Below are positions 25,501-34,500 of a DNA stretch of 64,000 nucleotides, piece by piece. The position numbers and the translations under genes were made by a program. Position 1 is the first letter of the stretch, and the number at the start of each line of letters is the position of its first letter. The DNA is taken from the NCBI GenBank assembly GCA_004194705.1, contig SADC01000031.1, positions 248,001-312,000 on the forward strand, in the 5' to 3' direction. The DNA is from Ditylenchus dipsaci (Eukaryota > Nematoda > Chromadorea > Rhabditida > Anguinidae). Below the pieces are notes generated by a model, which saw only the letters and a list, made by a program, of their open reading frames with translations, was not told the DNA's origin and made no database searches.

Positions 25501-28500
25501 CAGTTCCGTCAGTCAAAGGGAATCAACCTGCTACAGCTCAGCTCGACTGATAGTCAGGGCCCTCCCCAGCCTTCCAAAAGTCACAGCAGCAAGCCTTCGT
25601 CGCCGTGCTCTACATATGGACTTATGCATTGGAACAGCAGCTGCTCTCATCGCGAGTCAAGCTAAGACAATCCAAGCAGCCTGTTGGTCGTCAGTCAGTA
25701 TCTCAGTTGCCGTCCACTTTTCCAATGCGGCATGCCAAGAAGTCTGTAACAAGTCAAGCAATCAGTCATCAAGTCAATTAGTTGCCGTCCTCTTCTCAAG
25801 TGTAGCCTACCAAGAAGCAAGTGATCAGTCAAGCAACTTGTCTTCCAGCGAATGTCGTCTCCCAAACAGCTCCGGCTCCAGTCTTCAATCAACGGAAGGA
25901 GTGGACGCGTCATTGTGCTTATCAGTCTCGCCTGCAAGCAAGCGTCTTCCCAGTCATCTCTGCTTCAGGGAAAGGAAATAGAACATCGTGCTCAGCTCTC
26001 TCGTCTTCAGCCACAGCAGAGATTCTGCAGTCGATGGTCGGTATAGGGAACAGTCAAAGAAGCCTCAAGTGCCAATCTGCGACAGTCCAAGTTCCCCGGC
26101 CAGAAAGATGCTCCAATGCTGCAAGAAAGAAACAAATCTCTTATTCTTCAGAATCTCTGTTCACCCAACCCATTGTACGGGGAAAGGTGTTGTGTACTGT
26201 GTTTGAATCACCATTTGTCTTGTAGTGATTCAAACGTGTCTGTTATTGTTGTAAGTATATAAGGATCAGTTTGTGTCCGAATAAAGCTATTAAGAAGTCG
26301 TCTCTCTCTAGCTATCACACAAGGATACAACACCACAAAAGTTATAAACAGAAGTAAAAAAAATATACAAATTTGTCAAAAAAAAAGCTTTTTTCCAAGC
26401 TTCAAAGAGATAAGTCTAATTTCACACTCGTCCTTCCTCAAAATCCACGTCCTCGTCCTTGCCTACGAAGTTTACTCGTCCTTGTCTTCATCTACGTCAT
26501 TGGGTTTTCAAAAATTTCGTCCACGTCCTCGTCCTAGTCGGACGAGGACGTGGATGAGGACGTGGACGAAAGACGAGGACGAGTTCCCAGCACTGCATTG
26601 AACTTCCGCACAGAATTTCTAACAAAAATAAACCTAAAATTAAATTTTAAGCCTTGTTTTGTTAGTAACCAAGTTGAAAAATCTGTACGGAAGTTTAATG
26701 ACTGGGAAAAAATTTCAAATTCCCGGGCACCACCTCTTATTAGCGTGGGCATGATCCTTTAAAAGGATTCGCAGGTTCGATTCCACCTGGTGGCACGCTA
26801 TTTATTTTGGCTTGTTTGACCATGTCTATGGGTAATTTGAGTCGCTGATTTCGAATCTGGCGCCAGAAAAATAGAATTACCCGTAGAACTGGTCAAACAC
26901 GCCAAAAAAAGCAAAGTGCACGCATACAGGATCGAACCTGCGCACCCTTTTATGACCATAAAATACAAACGCTACTCACTGCGCCACTAAGACCACTTTT
27001 TCGAACCTAAATGGCTTTCAGCAACCCTCCCTCCATCAAACGGAGAACGAATTAGACAAAATGAAATTAAAAAAAACAAATATATTAGGTTTTTTTAAAT
27101 CAAGCAAAATCAGTAAAAGAGAAAAATGGCCGTGATAATGAAATTATAAATATTGACATTATGTTTATATCATGAAAGAGAAAACCTCGTCCAATTGCTG
27201 TTTACATACAAGCACTGGTTGTATAGCTTCTTAACCTGTAAACGCACAATTTTTAAATATTTTTTAATTAAATCACAAACTTGTTGAACAGGCAAAGAAT
27301 CCTGCTTGCTTTTAATCGGTTTGTTTAGACCATCAATAGTTTTACCAAAAAGCAGATCATCAGCCCTATCAAAACTCATAGAACCTTCAAACTTGGCACA
27401 GGAGTAGTCGTAGAAGTTAGTGCATGGGTCATAGCTCAGATCAATGGACTTTTCAAAGTTGCTCGCCGCTTGTGAAAACTTGACACTTTGAGATTGAGAC
27501 TTCAGTTGAATATTTGTGGATGGCAAAGTGGCAGTCATTGGAGGAACTCCCACATCTATATCAGTAATTACGTTAAATAAATCTTTGATTGTACCTACAT
27601 TGTTTGCTTTCAGAAGCAAGCACATTGCAATGCTGAGTCGGGGCATGGTTACTGCCCACTGGACAATTGAAAGCAGAACGGAAGGCTGGGAAGTTGCGGA
27701 TAGAGCCGATGATGCGATATTTACCCGGTGAATGAACACCAGTCAACAATTGATCTCTGATGTAGTAATCCGGCACATTTTGACACCAAAGCTGGGCAAA
27801 ACTCAAGAAAAAGAGTTGGTCAGGGTTGAAGACTCCAGCCACCTTAAAAAAAGCTACAGTTAGCTGTTTTTCAAATTTCAAATAAAAATAAATAGTTAAT
27901 TTTTGTAGTTAGCTATCTATAGTTAATTATTTCACAAATTTCAAATATAAATCCATCCATTATATCCAAGTTGCTTGCATGATATAAAATCAATTGTATA
28001 CCTGGTCTGGCAACAGAGGTTCTTGTCCATAATAGGCTCTATAGGCAGTAAAAGCAGAGTATGCAGCTCTTATTCCAGCATTGTCAGCAAAATTATCAGG
28101 TAATGTTTGAGCAGCATCCACACTCCATAACTGATTTACGGGTTTGAAAGTGTTGTACTCATCCACTAAGCATTGCTGCATTCCATCATACCCAGTTCTT
28201 GACTCATCATCCAAAATTGGGCTTAAAATTCCAACACCATCAAATTGAATGCCGTAAATGTCGAGACTATGAGCTAGTTCATGCCCTAGTAGTGACCCCA
28301 AAGCTCCATAGTTGACAGCTGCAGGGTAGTTGGGATTGTAAAAAGGTTCTTGTAAAAGGCCCAATGGCACAGTGATTGAGTTCAGGTTGTACTAAAAACA
28401 GATAATAAAAAACATTTAGGGATTTGAAATTGCTTTTAAACAAATTTAAGACTTTTTGTGCAAACTAAGAAATCATTTGAAATTGAACAGATAAAACGAC

Positions 28501-31500
28501 TTTTCGACCACAAAGTTAACTATTTAGCTGTTGTTTTTCAGATGACAATCAGAAAAGAATTTCAAGTTTTGATATTTCAGAATCACATTTTTGTCGTTTC
28601 ACTACAGTCAAACCTCGATAATCCGCCACCCCGCTAAACCACCAACCTCGATAAACCGCCACCCTCGATAAGCCCGATTTGGTTGGTCGTCAGAGAAACT
28701 CAACAAAGTTTACCCCCGCTAAACCGCCACCTCGATAATCCGCCACCCTCGGATCGGTCCCATGGGGTGGCGGATTATCGAGGTTTGACTGTAATGGGAA
28801 AATCATGAAATTGTCAATAGAAATACATAGTCTCGATTTTTTCAGTTAGATCTCCTAGTGGCTCAGAAAAAAAAAATTAAAGTTTAAAAATTTTTACCCA
28901 GAAAATTTTTTGCAATTTCTAGAAACTTGTAAACTCATGTAAATGATGCAGAATATTTATGGCAAAAAATAAAAACAAAAACAAAAAATAATAACAACTT
29001 TTTTGAATGTATCATTTTATTATTAGCACACCGACAAAATTTTTGTTTAAAAACCTAATACATTCAACCCTCAATTTAACGCCCTCTTTGTCACCCAAGA
29101 AGCCGTTAAATAGAGGATATAGTTAGTTATACTTTTCGGGCTTGCAGCCAGATCGAGCCAACAGAGGGTGTCGTTAAATCGCAGGTTGAATTAATTATCT
29201 GTAATTATTTTTTACAACTTTTCAGCATTGAAAAACTAACCATAAACATAGCATTGACCATAGATGTGGGTAGCACAAATTCAGCCCTGTCTACCTTGAT
29301 TTCACCTTTGTTAAAGACTGCTTTTACAAGCCATCCATTGTCAAACTGGCGAATCTTTTCTTTCAGTGTATCATAGTTATTGGTTTTGTTGTCTGGATCG
29401 ATGTCTAATGCGTTATATACTTGATTGAGCATTCCATTGTCAGTTATAAAGTCAGGATAGGCAATGTTACGGACAAGGTTCTTTGCTTTCATTGCAATTT
29501 TGTACTTCGTCCCACTACTCATCCAGTCTAATTTCATAACCATGCCCTAAATTAGATACTTTATTCTATTAAAAAAATCTGAAAAATGAAATTTTTAAAT
29601 TGTTTTTTGCTCTTTTTTAGACCATGGGTCATAAATAACCCCCTCCCTGAAAAAGGGTCATAAATAACCCCCACTTAGTACGGTCTAATCGGCGCTGGCC
29701 TCCGAAAACTAAGCCTAAAAAATACCCATAAATAAACCCCTAGAGGGTTAGAGAAGAGGTCGAAAGGAGGTTTATTTATGGGGGTTTTTTTGGGTGCGTA
29801 GGTACTTGGCCGTTTTAAAACATTTTTTGAATTTGCGATTTTATTAATTTTAAATTTTGTAGTTGGGGAAACACGTGTTAGACCGTCCTAACGTGCGTCT
29901 AAGGCTTTGCCTAAGTTACAAAAAATTAAAAAATGTCGTGGAAAATAAACAATAGGAAAGGCGGGAATTCAAAAAACGAATAAAGGGACCAAGCACCTAA
30001 ACTCTTATTAACAATTTTAAATTTTTAAAATTTTACCTCAAAAGAGCTGAGCAAATCAGCCACAATCTGTCCAACATTACTTATAAAAACAGCTCTTTGT
30101 TTAACATCAGGCAAAACCGCGTCCAAAAACACACGTCCACTGGCAGATGGCATCATATACATTGCGTCTCTGGCACAACTTCTCATCACTATGGTTGGAA
30201 AATCGTTTCTGGGCTGATTTGAGCTTTTTGCAATGCCATTTTCAATAAACGGAAAAATGACTCCACCAGAAATTTTCGACCTTCCTAGCAAGTTGCTCCT
30301 TCTGGGTCTTGTGCTAGGACTTTTAAAAGAGTTTTTCTCAACCACTGTTGATATAACAGTTTGCTTGTTAAAAGGAATGTAGTCGGAGTATTGCCACAAA
30401 AGCCGGAAATAAAAGTAGTTGTAGATGGTCTGCGGCTCAATCGATGATGAGTTCAGCAGTTGGAAAAGTCGCGTGAACACAGCAGGCTCATTTAAAACAA
30501 ACTGATAGTCTGATGCAAGTTGGAAAGGCTTGGATGAGAAGGATGTGAAGTAGGTGAGCCAGTCGATAAAAGGGTAGGCAACTGAGGCTTGAGCTATAGT
30601 CATAGGCACTTTAATACTGAAATTTGATTTATCGTTACATGCGGATGTGCGCAATAACTAGAGATGCGGATTTAGCAAAATCGGGATCCCAAATCGGGTT
30701 TAGAATCCATGCCAAACTCGCCTCAATTCGGGAATCTGCTCGAGATCCGCATCTCTGAAAGGAATGACTTTTGAAAAGAAAACGCGAAAAATTGAGAGAG
30801 CAGAGATCGATTATGTTGAATTGAGAATGTCATTGAAATTTTTTTTAAGCAAATTCCGCGGTGCTTGTGCACCTTTTTCGACTATCTAAAACATAAATGG
30901 TTTGGAAACTATCCAGATGGTTTGGGTAGTATACAGGTAGATGATATTATATAAAAAATAGAATTGCTAAATCAGATATTACCAGATAGCAAAGATATTT
31001 CCAGATAGCTGGGGCTGTTACGAAATGGCGCGTCACGAAATGAGGTACAGCCCAGGAGGAACCGAAATAAAAAACTACAGTCAAACCTCGATTATCCGGC
31101 AGCCCCAAAAGTTCGTTCCTGCCTTGGGTCCGACACCTATTTTAATTTTTTTTGAAAAGGGGTGCCGGATAACCGGGTTTTTGCTTTTTATAATAATGAA
31201 ACTGCAGAATTAAAAATAAAGGTCGGCAAAATCGGAATCCCGCCAATATTTTCGACCAGACTGTAAAAACAGAACTGGCAAACGTCTTCAAAAATTGGGC
31301 TAAAAAGTGCAGGCCGCAAGGCCGGGAACGAACTTTTGGGGCTACCGGATTAACGAGGTTCGACTGTATTCTATTTGGCTAAAATTGATCTACGCCCTCA
31401 AAAAACTGATTTACGCCCTCAAAATACTGGTTTACGCCCTCAAATCTATATATTGCCATTTTTTGTCAAATTTTTGTTGCCACTTTTTCAATATTTTTAC

Positions 31501-34500
31501 ACTAGCATGTAGCCCTGAATCTTGGCTTTCTAACAAGCTATTGACGGATTTTCTGACATTTCAAAAAGCTGGAGAAAAAAGTCTTTGTATGGAGAAAATT
31601 TTTCTAAAAATAAATTTTCTAAAAATTTGCTCCATACAAAGACTTTTTTCTCCAGCTTTTTGAAATGTCAGAAAATCCGTCAATAGCTTGTTAGAAAGCC
31701 AAGATTCAGGGCTACATGCTGGTGTAAAAATATTGAAAAAGTGGCAACAAAAATTTGACAAAAAATGGCAATATATAGATTTGAGGGCGTAAACCAGTAT
31801 TTTGAGGGCGTAAATCAGTTTTTTGAGGGCGTAAACTACTTATAGCCATTCTATTTTAGTATGGGTCCAACAATCTGGATAGAGATCCTGACTAAAAACC
31901 GAGGTCTGCATTTTTCAATTTGGAGATCATGTTCCTGAATCAGGGTTTGACACCAAAAGAAAGTGGGATTCTGATTACTGATCCTGTCCACATCCCTACA
32001 TATGACTCATATTTTTCATTTTTTGTGAGTCAACTAGTCACCAACCTAGTATAATTAACTCTATGCTTGGCAGGAGTGTTCACAGATGTAGCTACCTTGT
32101 ACTCCATCTCCGCCATTTTCTTCACAGCTTCGGCAATCCGACTCGCATTCAAAATGTTCAACTCGTAAGATTCTCCAAGATTTTGAATATAATTAATCGA
32201 ATCATTAATATAACTAGCTTGGAATGTGTCCCAGTATTTGATGTAGTAATTGTCTTCCAAGGCAAGTTGGGGTTGGTAAATGCTAAGATAAATTTTAATG
32301 TTCACCATGTAAGAGCTTTGAATTTATGAAAAAAACTTACTGAAATTCATAAGATTGTTTGGAGTCATGATTTCTAATGTTGGGCCAGACATCTGCGACA
32401 AAAAAGGTGTCCACATATTCAGCAGAGCTTAAATAAGCCACAGCTTTGGCAAAATAGTGGCATTTAGGAGTTCATTAGCTGGATTTGGATCGGAAGGGGA
32501 ATAAATTGAACCATCTAACAATGGAAAGGGTACTCCAAGGATGTCTTTAAGATTGGCCAGTTTTCGCTAAATATGATTTTAACTTTACAAAATACACATT
32601 TTGAAAAAAATGCCTTAATAATTTGTCCATTTCCAATGTAAGAGGGCCAATCTGTTTTAGCTCGAACACATTGGCTGTAAAAGGTAGAGACTTGTTTCAA
32701 CACTTTAGGTTTCTAAACATTTAGTTATGATAAAGTGATTGATTCAAAGTTTTAATATCGTATTATCTCTAATAAGCGCCCAGGGACGCATATTTTTCAA
32801 CCCTTCAAAAATCGGAAAAATTTGGGGTCCATCTCGAGATTTTCGGGTGATCAACCAGAATCCAAAAAGCGGAACGAGTAGAGTTTGTGCGAGTTAAGAA
32901 AATGCAAAAAACAGCTCTGCAAAATATTTACTCCATTATAAGATACAGACCCTCAAAATAGAGAGGCGGGGGCTTATTAAAGAGGGGGTGCTAATTAGAG
33001 ATAATACGGTAATTTTCGGCTAGAACTACTTTTGCTAACCGGTAAATTTGCCAAGGAAACTGTAAAAAAATAATTTTATACCGCATTTGCCTCTAATAAC
33101 TCACCTGGGTGAGTTATTTTTGGATGCTCACCAGAGGGGTGAGTTATTAGAGGAAATAGGTATATTTAAAAGTGGTCGTTTTTGTCACACCCCGTACTAC
33201 AGGGTGGCCCAACTTTTTCTCCCACATTTTTTGGCCCAAACTTCTTGATTAGACATTGTTTTTTTATGATCGACACCTCATTTGAAAGCCCTATGTTTGC
33301 CATTTTGTTGAAAAACCAAATTGTGTTACTATCGTTGACAGGTGCTTAGATATGAAAATTTTTGTGAAAGCATTGATTTTGGCTTTTTTCACAATACAGC
33401 GCTGTTATCTGACAGAAACCTTTTTAAATCGGTGTATGAGACGTGGGTTTTCAAATCTTCTATGGCCTGTGCCATTGTTTCTCGCGAGAATGGATTACAA
33501 GTCAAGTTTACCGACCTCCGATAAATTTAGCTGAACTGACTGAAAAAATCACATTTTTTCAAGAATGGCTTTAAAAGGTGGTCGACCGATTAATAGAAGT
33601 CTATGAACGTCGTCTTCATCGATGTATCGCTGTTAATGACATAAGGACATGGAGCAAACTTTTGCAAATGCTTATTGAGTCTTCTTTATTCTATTGTTAT
33701 GTCTGTTTTTGTTACGAATAAAAATGATAATCTTAAAATTCTGAAAAACAGCCACAATCAATGCTTTTACAAAAACTGCCATATCTTAGCAACTCTCGAT
33801 GATAATAACGCAACTTTGTTTTGAAACAAAATGGCAAACATAGGGCTTTTATGCTATACATTTTTAGAAAGCTAATAATATTAGCAACATTTTGAGCTAT
33901 TATTGAGCACAGGCTGTAGCCTGTGCTCTTGTTCCAGCCACTTATTCACGTGTTAATAGCCAGCACATACTGTGTCTTATCTAAAACGTTGTTGGTTTCA
34001 AAAAATTCAATAACCAACCTGGTAACCATCAATATACGCCCGATTGCTCAGTTGCCTAGCCAGCACATCAAAGTTTTTAGTTTGCATGTCAGCAAAATTC
34101 GTACTTTTGGAAAAACTGCCACAAGAAAACTTGTAGAAATCATCACAAGGATCTGCTTTGACCACCAATGATTCTTTGAGCACTTTAGCATAGCTAGAAT
34201 ATGCTTGGTATTGCTTTTGGTTGGTAACATTTGGACTTAAAGTTGGGGAGTAGCCAGGTTAACCACGCTGGAGTCAACTGTATTACTGGGTGAAGTTGAT
34301 ATCACTAAAGTATTTAAAGCTTTTTCAGGAATCATTATCCGGCTTAGTGGTTACCGGGCCTGTTTGTAGTATCATCATTGGCTGCTGCAGGAGAATTTGA
34401 TGTAGTAGAAAAAACTCGAACTAGTGTGAAAACAGAAATAGTGAGTACAGCTAGTGTAAGCAGGGTTAGCAAAGTGCCCAGGTAGGCTGTTGTAGACTTG

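Larger units (their letters stand above)
23955..26332 (+). mobile_element. Short LTR retrotransposon (gag-protease only, Ty3/gypsy-like)
   Basis: Two LTRs beginning TGTTGTGTACTG and ending GATACAACA bound the element. A tRNA-Ser-type primer-binding site follows the 5' LTR and a GGGGAAAGG purine tract precedes the 3' LTR. Flanking CTACA and CCACA may be a 5-bp target duplication with one change. The interior has gag, two zinc knuckles and an aspartic protease motif, but no reverse transcriptase, RNase H or integrase. It is inserted antisense in the 4-kb intron 27185-23172 of the M13 gene. Confidence 0.82.

Noticed and set aside
24145..25665. Stop-codon reassignment or readthrough to explain the gag stops
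   Set aside because: The cellular genes use TAA and TGA as normal stops and show none inside exons. Both gag stops fit single C-to-T changes in a decayed copy.
25616..26225. Overlapping Ser-rich frames after the protease as additional retroelement genes
   Set aside because: Several frames are open at once because of repeated GTCAAG-type words. None shows reverse transcriptase, RNase H or integrase motifs.
26917..26998. Functional tRNA gene with CAT or TAT anticodon
   Set aside because: A- and B-box words are present, but the acceptor stem does not pair and related halves occur nearby, so a tRNA-derived repeat is more likely.
27170..27740. Separate gene start at module 2 with its own Met
   Set aside because: The upstream Met-containing frame overlaps module 1 coding sequence in the wrong frame and has no signal anchor. 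A 43-nt phase-1 intron joins the modules cleanly.
33342..33534. Two overlapping short frames with signal-like starts
   Set aside because: Both lie in the left end of a decayed mariner element and overlap in different frames.
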